Shown one piece after another: positions 8,532 to 17,198 of a stretch of 64,000 nucleotides of DNA. Under the pieces are notes generated by a model. It did not search any database and was not told the DNA's origin. It worked only from the letters and a program-made list of their open reading frames with translations. A program made the position numbers and the translations under genes. The DNA comes from Synechococcus sp. CBW1004. Its GTDB lineage: Bacteria > Cyanobacteriota > Cyanobacteriia > PCC-6307 > Cyanobiaceae. The stretch is from the NCBI RefSeq assembly GCF_015840715.1, contig NZ_CP060397.1, forward strand, positions 1,364,001-1,428,000, given 5' to 3'. Within the stretch, counting starts at the first letter, position 1, and each line of letters begins with the position of its first letter.

Positions 8532-10043
8532 ATGCCAGGCCTGCCGGCCCGGGGGCAGCGGCGTCAAGCCTGCGCAGTGCTGGGCATGGGAGGGCTGCTG
8601 CTGTCCCTGGGACTCGCCGGAGCGGGGGCCCTGGCCTCGCCAGCTGCACAACGATCCACCAGGCAGCCGCTGACAGCCAGCGGCACCGGAAAGCCCACGC
8701 AGCCCGCCGCCGACGCGCCCAGCGCACCAGGAGATGGGAGCGACGCGCCTTCGGGATCCGTCGCGAAGGCAGACCCATCAGGCACCGGGAGCAGCAGCAT
8801 CGCTCCCCCGGCAGCGGACCGGAGTGCCTCGGGCCAGGCGCCCCCTCCCACAGGCTGGCCCTCCCTGGCGGAGCTGCTGGCACTGCCGGAGTGGATGAAC
8901 CTGACGCTGACGCTCAATGCGGCGCCGATCGCCAATCCGATCGGCGGTCGCACCTCCACAGCCAACTGGATGCAGCAGAACGAGCTCAACCTGGCCGTCG
9001 GCAGCGGCCTGGCACGAGAGCCCGCCCTCTGGCGCCATGAGCTGGATCACTGGCAGGCCCGGCTGCGGCTGGATGCCTTCAACGGTGATCCGGACTTCGG
9101 CAGTGCCATCGGCTCGCTGTTCGCACCCCAGTCCATCGCCTATCCAGCGGGGGTGTATCTGAGCAACGTCAGCCTGCAGCGCAGCAGCCGTGATCAATCG
9201 CTGCTGATCTCCGCCGGCTATCAGTCGATCGACCAGGACTTCCTGGTGATGCAGCCCTACACCGGCTACCTCTACTCGGGCTTCAACGACACCCTCAATC
9301 TCACCCTGCCCGGTCTGCCGATCACCCCCTACGCAGCACCCTCCCTGGTGCTGCACTGGCGAAGCCCCGGTTTCGGCAGCTGGAGCATCGGCGCCTACTG
9401 GCTGTCGGAGGAGACCGACCTGGCCGGCCTGCTCGGCGCTCCGACGGCTGTGCTGCCGGATCTGCGGGGTTCGCTGCAGGTGCTGCAGTGGAACCTGCCC
9501 CTCTGGAACCAGGCGGCCTGGCTCAGGGCTCCTCTCCAGCGGTCAGACGGGGAAGCAGTGCCCCGCAGGCTGGCGGCGCCGCTGCTGCAGCTGGGAGCCA
9601 TCCGCAGCAACACCACCTTTCTCTCCACAGGTGAGTCCCGCACGGGCCCTGCCGTCCTGCGCAACCATGCGGTGTTCGGCGCACTCACCCTACCGGCGCG
9701 GTTACCGCTCGGGCTCGACAACCGCTTCTGGGGGGCACTGCAGTGGGGGCTCAATCCCGATCAGAACATCACACCGCTGTTCCTGGCCGGCGGCTGGCAG
9801 TGCCAGGGCCTCCTCCCCGACCGGCCGCTCGACGTGCTCTCGCTGGGGGTGGGCCGCACCGCCTTCAGCCCGCAGCTGCTGCCGCAGCTCAACTGGGCCG
9901 GTGCCGTGGAGCTCAACTACAGCTTCCAGCTCAACAATCGGCTGTCGCTGCAACCGGTCATGCAGTGGCTCCTGCGTCCCTCGGGTGATGGCACGGTGCC
10001 GGGGATCCTCACCACCGCCCTGCAGATCAACCTCCTCCTCTGA
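8532..10043 (+). CDS. OprB-like carbohydrate porin
   Basis: Predicted outer-membrane beta-barrel of 503 aa. The N-terminus has basic residues then a hydrophobic stretch (VLGMGGLLLSLGLAGAGALA), a good signal peptide. A Pro/Ala/Ser/Gly-rich linker of about 90 residues follows. The rest alternates short aromatic and polar strands (for example LNLTLNAAPIANPIGGRTS), as in cyanobacterial OprB-type porins. The S-layer-homology domain common in cyanobacterial porins is not seen. ATG 8532 was chosen because it just precedes the signal sequence; ATG 8586 is possible. It lies 172 bp after the GMC gene, across a GC-rich hairpin (8362-8376). Its position suggests sugar uptake across the outer membrane; substrate is unknown. 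Confidence 0.72.
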   Translation: MPGLPARGQRRQACAVLGMGGLLLSLGLAGAGALASPAAQRSTRQPLTASGTGKPTQPAADAPSAPGDGSDAPSGSVAKADPSGTGSSSIAPPAADRSASGQAPPPTGWPSLAELLALPEWMNLTLTLNAAPIANPIGGRTSTANWMQQNELNLAVGSGLAREPALWRHELDHWQARLRLDAFNGDPDFGSAIGSLFAPQSIAYPAGVYLSNVSLQRSSRDQSLLISAGYQSIDQDFLVMQPYTGYLYSGFNDTLNLTLPGLPITPYAAPSLVLHWRSPGFGSWSIGAYWLSEETDLAGLLGAPTAVLPDLRGSLQVLQWNLPLWNQAAWLRAPLQRSDGEAVPRRLAAPLLQLGAIRSNTTFLSTGESRTGPAVLRNHAVFGALTLPARLPLGLDNRFWGALQWGLNPDQNITPLFLAGGWQCQGLLPDRPLDVLSLGVGRTAFSPQLLPQLNWAGAVELNYSFQLNNRLSLQPVMQWLLRPSGDGTVPGILTTALQINLLL

Positions 10044-10081
10044 ACGAAGACGCCTCACGGCGACATCCGAACACGCTCCGT

Positions 10082-11365
10082 TCAGGAACGCCGCTCGGCC
10101 AGCAGCTCCGCCAGGGCGTGATAGACGGGCCGCCTGAGCAGCAGACGGCCGCTGTAGGCCCCCAGCACCGCGGCCATCAGCAGCCCCGGCAGAAACTGCT
10201 GATCACCGGCAAGGCGCATCACGAACACCAGACTCATGGCGGGAAGCTGGGTGGCGCCCGCCAGCGCGGCCGCCATGCCCAGGGCCATCCCCAGGGCCCC
10301 CAGATCCAACGGCACCGACATCATCTGCCCGAGGATGGCGCCGAGGGCCAGGGCCGGATCGATCAGACCGCCCGGCACCGAGACACCCAGAGCAAGGGCC
10401 GGACCGATCAGACGCACCGGCAGTTCGATCCAGGGGGCATGCAGCTGCTGCGGGTCCTCGATCAGCTGGTGCATCAGCGTCTCGCCATCGCCGCCGCCGC
10501 TGCCGCCGCTCAGGAGCAGCAGGGCCGCCAGTACCAGCCCGAGCGACAGACCGGTGCGCAGGGGCCGGCGGCGGGCCAGGGGCGTCAGCCGGGCGGTGGC
10601 CATCACGATCAGGCGGGCGAACAGCCCCCCCAGCAGGCCGGCCGCGATGCCCAGCGGCACGGCCCAGAGCAGCTGCAAGGGCTCGGGAGGCATTTCCCGC
10701 AGCATTCCCAGGGCGAATTCCCCCTGACCGCCCAGATTGCTGATGCCGGCGGCGCACACGGAGACGAGCAGGCCCGGCCAGATCAGACCGGCGCCGAACC
10801 GACCGGTGAGCTCCTCGGCCAGGAACACCACCCCCATGAAGGGGGTATCGAAACCGCCGGCCAGTCCCGCGGCCCCGGCCACTGCCACCACGTCTCCGCT
10901 GGAGAGGCCCTGGAGCAGGCGCGGCCAGCGTCGGCGCAGGGCCTGCGTCACCGCGGCCCCCACCTGCACCACCGGACCCTCACGGCCCAGGGGGAACAGG
11001 GCCAGGCTGGCCACGGACCACAGCACCAGCCGCTGCAGGGTGGGGCGGGGACTGAGCAGGGCCTCGGAGCGGGCCGGATCCTCCACCACCGCCATCGTCT
11101 GGGGGATGCCGGAGCCGGACCCCTCGCGCCACAGCCCTGCCTGCAGCCAGAGCAGCAGGGGCATCACCAGCACCGGCGCCAGCGCCATCAGCACGGTGAT
11201 CACCGTCCAGCGGCCGCCGAAGGCCGGCAGGTGCTGCAACAGCTGATCCTGGGCCCGATCGAGCAGGTTGAGCGGCCAGCACGCCAGGCCCACCGCCACC
11301 CCGAGCAGGGCCAGGGGCAGCAGCTGCTGCAGGCCCCTGCGCAGGACGGAGGAGGGCGGCGTCAT
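10082..11365 (-). CDS. CLC-family chloride channel/antiporter
   Basis: Integral membrane protein of 427 aa with the three CLC signatures: GSGIPQ at residues 84-89, GREGP at 127-131 with the gating Glu at 129, and a GFDTPFMGVVFLAEEL segment in the third. Around ten hydrophobic segments fill the remainder. CLC proteins pass chloride or exchange 2 Cl- for H+; keeping both glutamates favours an exchanger, but that is inference. It is convergent with the porin gene (38 bp apart) and reads in the same direction as the GlcG-like gene 159 bp upstream. No cytoplasmic CBS domain is present, as is usual for bacterial members. Confidence 0.92.
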   Translation of the reverse strand: MTPPSSVLRRGLQQLLPLALLGVAVGLACWPLNLLDRAQDQLLQHLPAFGGRWTVITVLMALAPVLVMPLLLWLQAGLWREGSGSGIPQTMAVVEDPARSEALLSPRPTLQRLVLWSVASLALFPLGREGPVVQVGAAVTQALRRRWPRLLQGLSSGDVVAVAGAAGLAGGFDTPFMGVVFLAEELTGRFGAGLIWPGLLVSVCAAGISNLGGQGEFALGMLREMPPEPLQLLWAVPLGIAAGLLGGLFARLIVMATARLTPLARRRPLRTGLSLGLVLAALLLLSGGSGGGDGETLMHQLIEDPQQLHAPWIELPVRLIGPALALGVSVPGGLIDPALALGAILGQMMSVPLDLGALGMALGMAAALAGATQLPAMSLVFVMRLAGDQQFLPGLLMAAVLGAYSGRLLLRRPVYHALAELLAERRS

Positions 11366-11524
11366 GCGGGGGGTTGCGGCAGCTGCGGCGCATCATGGGC
11401 GCCGACCGCCGATTCGGCCGGGGCCATCTCCCGACACGCACAGGGCTGCTGATGGGGCTGCGCCAGTTCGGCCGGCTGGCCCAGCCCTGACCCCGCAGCG
11501 CCGGAGGCTGGGCTGGCAACGGAT

Positions 11525-11959
11525 TCAGCCCAGAGCCGGCGGAACGTCGAGGGCCCCGCAACCGGCGGCGGCGATGGCGCTGTCCACCTCGGGCGTCATC
11601 CCCGACACGCCGATCGCCCCGAGGCAGTGGCCATCCAGCACAAGCGGGAGCCCTCCCGCCATGGCGGCAGCTGGCGGACCCAGGAGCTCCGCCAGCTGCA
11701 GCAGGGCCGGCCGCTCGGCATTGATCGCCTGCTCGAGCGCTGCGGTGGGCTTGGCGTTGAGGGCGGCCATGCGGGCCTTGGCCGGGGCGGCGGCGCCGCT
11801 GGCGGGGCTGGCACCATCAGCACGCTCCAGCAGCAGCGGATGGCCGCCGCCATCCACCACCGCCACGCTGACGATGGCGTTGCGGCTGCGGGCCTCGGCC
11901 CAGGCGGTCTGCACCAGTCGGCGGGCATCAGCCAGTTCGAGCGCGGGAATGCTGCGCAT
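11525..11959 (-). CDS. GlcG/HbpS-family heme-binding-type protein
   Basis: Small (144 aa) single-domain protein of the GlcG/HbpS (DUF336) family. Typical features are the N-terminal ADARRLVQTAWAEA helix, the strand IVSVAVVDGGGHPLLLERADG, the ARMAALNAKPTAALE helix and the closing LDGHCLGAIGVSG. HbpS binds heme and senses redox stress in actinobacteria; GlcG accompanies glycolate oxidation genes, but its role is unsettled. Its start lies 10 bp after the stop of the Nif11-like gene, so the two are cotranscribed. No signal peptide is seen, so it is probably cytosolic. Confidence 0.85.
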   Translation of the reverse strand: MRSIPALELADARRLVQTAWAEARSRNAIVSVAVVDGGGHPLLLERADGASPASGAAAPAKARMAALNAKPTAALEQAINAERPALLQLAELLGPPAAAMAGGLPLVLDGHCLGAIGVSGMTPEVDSAIAAAGCGALDVPPALG

Positions 11960-11969
11960 CGGATCGACC

Positions 11970-12227
11970 TCAGCCCCAGACGATGGTCATCAGCCAGAGG
12001 TGCCCCTCCAGCTCGACGCCGGCGGCGGCGGCGGCCAGCTCCTCCTCACTCAACCGCAGGGTGGCCTCCGCCTGGTGGCGCACCAGGTCGACACCGGTGA
12101 AGGAGAAGCCCAGCGAGGCGCCCAGAGCGGCGATCGCGTCGAGATTGGGGCAGGCGCTGAGCTGCCGCAGCAGAGCGGGTTCTCCCTTGGCCATCGCCAG
12201 GAAGCTCTCAAGCTGGGGATTGGCCAT
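11970..12227 (-). CDS. Nif11-like small protein
   Basis: 85-aa protein with the Nif11 leader-like pattern: a start of ANPQLESFLAMAKGE, then a short acidic middle with IAALGASLGFSFTGVDL, and LSEEELAAAAAGVELEG near residue 60. In cyanobacteria this domain is found both in precursors of modified peptides and in small proteins of unknown role. There is no clean double-Gly processing site and the last 15 residues contain no Cys and almost no Ser/Thr, so it is a poor lanthipeptide precursor. No modifying enzyme is nearby. It is followed 10 bp later by the GlcG-like gene. A second Nif11-like gene lies at 40848. Confidence 0.78.
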   Translation of the reverse strand: MANPQLESFLAMAKGEPALLRQLSACPNLDAIAALGASLGFSFTGVDLVRHQAEATLRLSEEELAAAAAGVELEGHLWLMTIVWG

Positions 12228-12348
12228 TGGGGGATCAGAGAAGGGTTGGGCGAAGCGCTGCCTGGACGAGGCGGGTTGGAGGGATGCGGATCAGCCGATG
12301 CACGGCCCCCCGCTCGCGTCGTCCCGCGCGCGGGAGGGCGGTATCAGC

Positions 12349-13266
12349 TCAGCGGTCTGTGGCGCCACGGGTGTTGGTGAACAGGGCGTAGAGCGCCGTG
12401 GAGGCGCACAGGAAAAGGCGGCTGCCGAAGCGATCGCCGAAGCAGAGGTTCGACACCCGATGGGGCACCAGCACCTTGCCAAGCAGGACGCCCTCCGGGC
12501 TGAGGCAGTGCACACCATCGGCGGCACCGCACCAGAGATTGCCGTGCTCATCGACGCGGAAGCCATCGGCCCAGCCGGGGCTGATGCGGGCGAACTCCTC
12601 ACCGCCGCTGAGGCTGAAGCCGTCGTCACCCACCACGAAGCGGCGGATGCACTGGCGTGGCTCGGCCACGCCCGGGGCTCCGGATTCGGCCACGTAGAGC
12701 AGGCGCTCATCGGGGGAGAAGGCCAGGCCGTTCGGACCGTCGAAATCCGTGGCCACCGCCTCCGCCACGCCGGTGTCAGGGTCGAGGCGGTAGAGGGCCG
12801 GCGGCTGCTCGGAGGTCTGGCGACCGCCCTCGTAGTCGTTGAGCAGGCCGTAGAGGGGATCGCTGAACCAGATCGACCCGTCGCGCTTCACCACCACGTC
12901 ATTGGGGGCGTTGAGACGCTGACCGCGGGCGCGATCGACCAGCACGGTGCTGCTGCCATCGTGCTCGAGGCGGGTGAGACAGCGGCTGCGGTGATGGCAC
13001 TGGATCAGGCGACCCTGAAGATCCCGGGTCTGGCCATTGGCGAAGTCGGACGGCTGACGGAAGACGGTGACGCCGTGCTGCTCGCTCCAGCGCAGGGTGC
13101 GATTGTTCGGGATATCGCTGAACAGCAGGCAGTGGTGGTCGCCGAACCACACGGGACCCTCGAGCCAGCGGAACCCCTCGGCGAGCAGCTCCAGTTCGGC
13201 GTTGAAGAGCACCAGATCGGCAAAGCGCGGATCGATGCACGCGATGCAGGCGGGGAGAGGGGCCAT
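12349..13266 (-). CDS. SMP-30/gluconolactonase-family protein
   Basis: Beta-propeller lactonase-like protein of 305 aa. Members hydrolyse gluconolactone and related lactones with a bound metal. Visible family features are LLAEGFRWLEGPVWF near residue 28 (metal-binding Glu), NAPNDVVVKRDGSIWFSDP in the middle (Asn ligand) and GPNGLAFSPDERLLYVAES later, where the family's usual Asp-Ser is Glu-Ser. It follows the cupin gene by 5 bp and precedes the Nif11/GlcG pair, so all four may be one operon. Gluconolactone is the expected product of the glucose-oxidising enzymes nearby, which supports this call, although substrate is not proved. Confidence 0.88.
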   Translation of the reverse strand: MAPLPACIACIDPRFADLVLFNAELELLAEGFRWLEGPVWFGDHHCLLFSDIPNNRTLRWSEQHGVTVFRQPSDFANGQTRDLQGRLIQCHHRSRCLTRLEHDGSSTVLVDRARGQRLNAPNDVVVKRDGSIWFSDPLYGLLNDYEGGRQTSEQPPALYRLDPDTGVAEAVATDFDGPNGLAFSPDERLLYVAESGAPGVAEPRQCIRRFVVGDDGFSLSGGEEFARISPGWADGFRVDEHGNLWCGAADGVHCLSPEGVLLGKVLVPHRVSNLCFGDRFGSRLFLCASTALYALFTNTRGATDR

Positions 13267-13271
13267 CGCGC

Positions 13272-13730
13272 TCAGGAGAAGGCACCGGGAAGAGCACCGC
13301 TCCAGGCGTCATCGTTGCGCTGGATGATCAGCTGCAGGCAGGGCTGATCACCCACCTGAGCGGAAAGATGCCCCCAGCGTCCGTCTTCAAGGCGACGACA
13401 GCCCTGGTCACCACCAAAGCTGAACGCTCCTGGTCCGAAGATGTGGCGCTCCCCATCCATGCTTTCGACGAACCAGGCTCCGCTGAGCACAAAGATCCAC
13501 TTGGGGACTCGGTTTTCGTGCCACTCACCCACCCAGCCAACCGGCAGCGACGTCAGGAAGCTGTTGCCCTCATCGATCAGGGAGGCGCTCCACTGAGCGG
13601 CCACCTGCGGATTGAGGGGAGCGGATGTGAAGGCCTTGAAAGCGCAGAGCGTCTGGTGGCTGATTCCCTCGCTGTCCGTCCAGAGATGCCAGTAACTCAG
13701 ACGCGGCGCTGCCAGTGGAGATGGGGTCAC
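13272..13730 (-). CDS. Cupin-like domain protein
   Basis: About 152 aa if started at GTG 13730; an in-frame ATG at 13787 would add 19 residues, and neither has a good ribosome site. Cupin-like strands are seen in the second half: KWIFVLSGAWFVESMDGE, then HIFGPGAFSFGGDQG, the usual turn and second motif. The conserved His/Glu metal ligands are only partly present, so enzymatic activity is uncertain. It ends 5 bp before the gluconolactonase start, indicating joint transcription. It is divergent from glgX. Function unknown. Confidence 0.72.
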   Translation of the reverse strand: MTPSPLAAPRLSYWHLWTDSEGISHQTLCAFKAFTSAPLNPQVAAQWSASLIDEGNSFLTSLPVGWVGEWHENRVPKWIFVLSGAWFVESMDGERHIFGPGAFSFGGDQGCRRLEDGRWGHLSAQVGDQPCLQLIIQRNDDAWSGALPGAFS

Positions 13731-13896
13731 GACGCCGACGGCGAAGCGGATCGACCTGAACCGTAAACAGATCTGCCTCGATGTCATCCCGCCGCCGGCC
13801 CGGCAGTGCCGGATGCTGACCCTGGCGACGGCTGTGGCCAACATCGCAGCAGAGGCCGGCGTTCCCACCGAGGGGGCGCGAGCTCCGGAGGCGTCC

Positions 13897-16033
13897 ATGG
13901 CATGCAGCAACCCCACGGCTGATTCCGCAGCGGCCCCGGTCGGCGAACCGCGGCACAGCCACAGCTCGCCGCTGGGGGCGACGCTGCGCGACGGCGGCGC
14001 CAACTTCAGCATCGACGCCCGCGACGCCGAGCGGGTGGAGCTGTGCCTGTTCGATCGGGCCGATGATGCCACCCCGACCCGGGTGATCCCCCTCGAAGGC
14101 GGCAACCGCCGCATCCACCACTACTGGCACACCCATGTGACGGGTCTGGAGGCGGGGCAGCTCTATGGCTACCGGGTGGAGGGCCCCTGGGATCCCGCGG
14201 CCGGTCACCGCTTCGATGGCCGCAATCTGCTGCTCGACCCCTACGGCCTGGCGCTGGCGATGCCGCCCGGCTACGAGCGCGGTACAGACGGCCGCTGCTG
14301 CCAGGGGGGCTGGCAGCACGCGATGAAGAGCGTGGTGGCCGATCCCCACGCCTTCGACTGGGAGGGCGACCAGCCGCTGCAACGGGCGGCCCGCGAGACG
14401 GTGATCTACGAGCTGCATGTGCGCGGCTTCACCATCGATCCCAGCTCCGGTGTGCCCTCTGCCCGGGCCGGCACCTACCTGGGCCTGATCGACACGATCC
14501 CCTATCTGCAGGATCTGGGCGTGACGGCGGTGGAGCTGCTGCCGGTGTTCCAGTTCGACCCGCAGGATGCGCCGCCGGGGCACACGAATTACTGGGGCTA
14601 TCAGCCGATTTCCTTTCTGGTGCCGCACCACGGCTATGCGGTCAGTGACGATCCGTTAGCGGTGCTCGATGAGTTCCGCACGATGGTGAAAGCCTTCCAC
14701 AAGGCGGGCCTGGAGGTGATCCTCGATGTGGTGTTCAATCACACCGCCGAGGGTGGCACAGGCGGGCCGAGCTTCTGCTTCCGCGGCCTGGGCAACCGCA
14801 CCTATTACCTGCTCGAAGGTGACAGCGGCACCAATGTGGATGACACCGGCTGCGGCAACACCTTCAACGCCAACCAGGCGGTGGTGCGGCGCCTGATCCG
14901 CCACAGCCTGCGCTACTGGGTGCAGCACATGCATGTCGATGGCTTTCGCTTCGATCTGGCCTCGGTGCTGGCTCGCGATGAACAGGGCCAGCCGACGCCG
15001 CTGCCGCCGATTCTGTGGGACATCGACAGCGATCCGGTGCTGGCGGGCACCAAGCTGATCGCCGAAGCCTGGGATGCCGCCGGCCTGTATCAGGTGGGCA
15101 GCTTCGTGGGGGACAACTGGCAGGAATGGAACGGCCGCTTCCGCGATGACGTGCGTCAGTTCCTCAAGGGCGATGAGGGCAAGGTGCGGACCGTGACCCA
15201 GAGGCTGATCGGCAGCCCCGACATCTATGCAGGCGATGGGCGCGAAGCCGAGCAGAGAGTCAACTTCATCACCTGCCACGACGGCTTCACCCTGGCCGAT
15301 CTGGTGGCCTACAACGGCAAGCACAACGAGGCCAACGGCGAGAACAACCGCGACGGCAGCGATGACAACAACAGCTGGAACTGTGGGGTCGAGGGACCGA
15401 CGCAGGATCCACAGGTGCTGGCGCTCAGGCAGCGGCAGACCCGTAACTTCCTGGCCTTTCTGCTGCTGTCCAGCGGCACCCCGATGCTGAGCATGGGGGA
15501 TGAGGTGGGGCGCAGCCAGCAGGGCAACAACAATGCCTACTGCCAGGACAATGCCATCAGCTGGTTCGACTGGAGCCTGCTGGAGAGCCATGGCGACCTG
15601 CACCGCTTCGTGAAGCTGCTGCTCGCCTATCGCCTCTGCCGCGATGTGGTGGTCGATGGGCAGGCCCTCAGCCTTCAGTGAGGACCTGGCGCGCACCGAG
15701 ATCCACTGGCATGGCATCGAACCCCACCAACCGGACTGGAGCGACAGCTCCCACTCCTTTGCGGTGACGATCAGCGGCGTGTCACGGCGCTACCGCCTGC
15801 ACGCCATGGTGAATGCCTGGTGGGAACCGCTCACCTTTCACCTGCCACCGGCCGATGGCGCCGAAGCCTGCTGGTGCCGCTGGATCGACACGGCCAGATC
15901 GAGCCCCGAGGACATCATCGCCTGGCCGGATCTGCAGCCCTTCGAGCCGATGCAGTGCACGGTGGAGCCCCGCAGCCTGGTGGTGCTGATCAAGCGGCTG
16001 CGGGTGGAGGTGACCTGTGAGCGGCGGGAGTGA
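13897..16033 (+). pseudogene. glgX: Glycogen debranching enzyme GlgX, interrupted by a frameshift
   Basis: Isoamylase-type GH13 enzyme that removes alpha-1,6 branches during glycogen breakdown. ATG 13897 is preceded by GGAGG at 13887-13891; an in-frame ATG at 13813 is less likely. The first frame holds the CBM48-like N-terminus (SPLGATLRDGGANFSI), then GH13 motifs DVVFNHT, DGFRFDLA, AEAWD and the catalytic-barrel end. It stops at TGA 15679. The C-terminal domain (EIHWHGIEPHQPDWSDSSHS through VEPRSLVVLI) continues in the next frame, overlapping from about 15671 to 16033. Dropping one base near 15673-15679 restores about 712 aa, the normal GlgX length. This may be a real mutation or a sequence error. 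Confidence 0.85.
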
Positions 16034-16042
16034 AGCTCCTCC

Positions 16043-16831
16043 TCACAGCCCGGGGCTGCTCTGCATGATGCCGCCGTCGACGAACAGGGTGGTGGCGGTG
16101 ATGTAGCTGGCGAAATCACTGGCGAGGAAGGCCACCACTGAGGCGATCTCATCAGGGCTGGCCATGTGACCCAGGGGGATGGCGGCGTTGAGCTTGGCCA
16201 GCAACTCCGGGTTGTTCATCGTCACATCGTTGATCGGGGTGGCGACAGCGCCCGGACCCACATTCACCATGTGGATGCCGTTCTTGGCCAGCTCCAGCCC
16301 GGCGGTGCGCGTCATCATCCGCATGCCACCCTTGGAGAGGCAATAGACCGTGTTATCGGGCATCGGCCAGTCCTCATGCACCGAGGAGATGTTGATGATG
16401 CGCCCCTTGATGTCCTTGGCGATCATGTCCTTGGCCACGTACTGGGTGGCGAAGAAGGCCGCCTTGAGGTTCACATCCATCACCATGTCGTACTGCTCGG
16501 GTGTGGTGTCGAGCAGTGAGGTGCGGGTCTCGAGGCCGGCGTTGTTGACGAGCACATCGATGCGGCCGAAGTGCTCGATCGTCTGCTGCACCATGCGCTC
16601 CAGCTGATCGGGCTTGCCGATGTCGGCCTGCACACCGAACGCCTGACCACCGGCCTGGGTGATGGCGGCGACCATCGCCTCGGTGGCCTCAGGGTGGGAG
16701 CGGTAGTTGATCGCCACAGCGGCACCACGGCTGGCCATCACCTCAGCGATCGATTTGCCGATGCCGCTGTTGGCACCGGTGATCAGAGCGACCTTGCCTC
16801 TCAGCAGCGTTTCAAGAGACGTCACGGTCAT
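16043..16831 (-). CDS. SDR-family glucose 1-dehydrogenase-like oxidoreductase
   Basis: Short-chain dehydrogenase of 262 aa. It has the NAD(P) motif TGANSGIG near residue 18, NNAG in the middle and the Ser-Tyr-Lys triad in ISSVHEDWPMPDNTVYCLSKGG. The overall pattern is closest to bacterial glucose 1-dehydrogenases, which turn glucose into gluconolactone, but SDR substrates are hard to fix from sequence. It ends 10 bp from the convergent end of glgX. With glgX, the GH63 enzyme and gluconolactonase nearby it fits a glucose-to-gluconate route. Confidence 0.85.
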   Translation of the reverse strand: MTVTSLETLLRGKVALITGANSGIGKSIAEVMASRGAAVAINYRSHPEATEAMVAAITQAGGQAFGVQADIGKPDQLERMVQQTIEHFGRIDVLVNNAGLETRTSLLDTTPEQYDMVMDVNLKAAFFATQYVAKDMIAKDIKGRIINISSVHEDWPMPDNTVYCLSKGGMRMMTRTAGLELAKNGIHMVNVGPGAVATPINDVTMNNPELLAKLNAAIPLGHMASPDEIASVVAFLASDFASYITATTLFVDGGIMQSSPGL

Positions 16832-17198
16832 GAAGGAGGTGGGAGCAGGCGTGCGAAGAAGCGACGAACCGACACCCCCGGGATCGCGCAGGCCCGACGG
16901 GGGTTCCGGGCAACGCTAGGCAGCGCCTTGCGAGCGCGCCACAGCGAAGAGAGGAATCCACCTGGAGATCGCCGCCCCGAGCGATCCGACACCGCAACAG
17001 GCGGACGGCCATGGCCAGGCCTGACGGTTGGCGAGCACCGCAACCGCGCGGCCTCGGGGCCGGACAACGACAACGGCTGTGACGGGACCTCTCGAGCAGG
17101 CGGGGCTCCCGCTCTGACAGGCTCACGCTCTGACAACCGTCGCCGCGGCCGGTACGGTCCGGGAAGGCCCGCAGCCAACCTTCCCCAGAGGCGCGTCG
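16832..17198. other. Divergent intergenic region with no recognised gene
   Basis: 367 bp of GC-rich sequence between two divergent genes. Frames open on both strands give Arg/Pro/Ser-rich translations without family resemblance. It must hold the promoters of the SDR and VOC genes, but no clear -10/-35 pair, operator or hairpin is visible. Confidence 0.5.
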
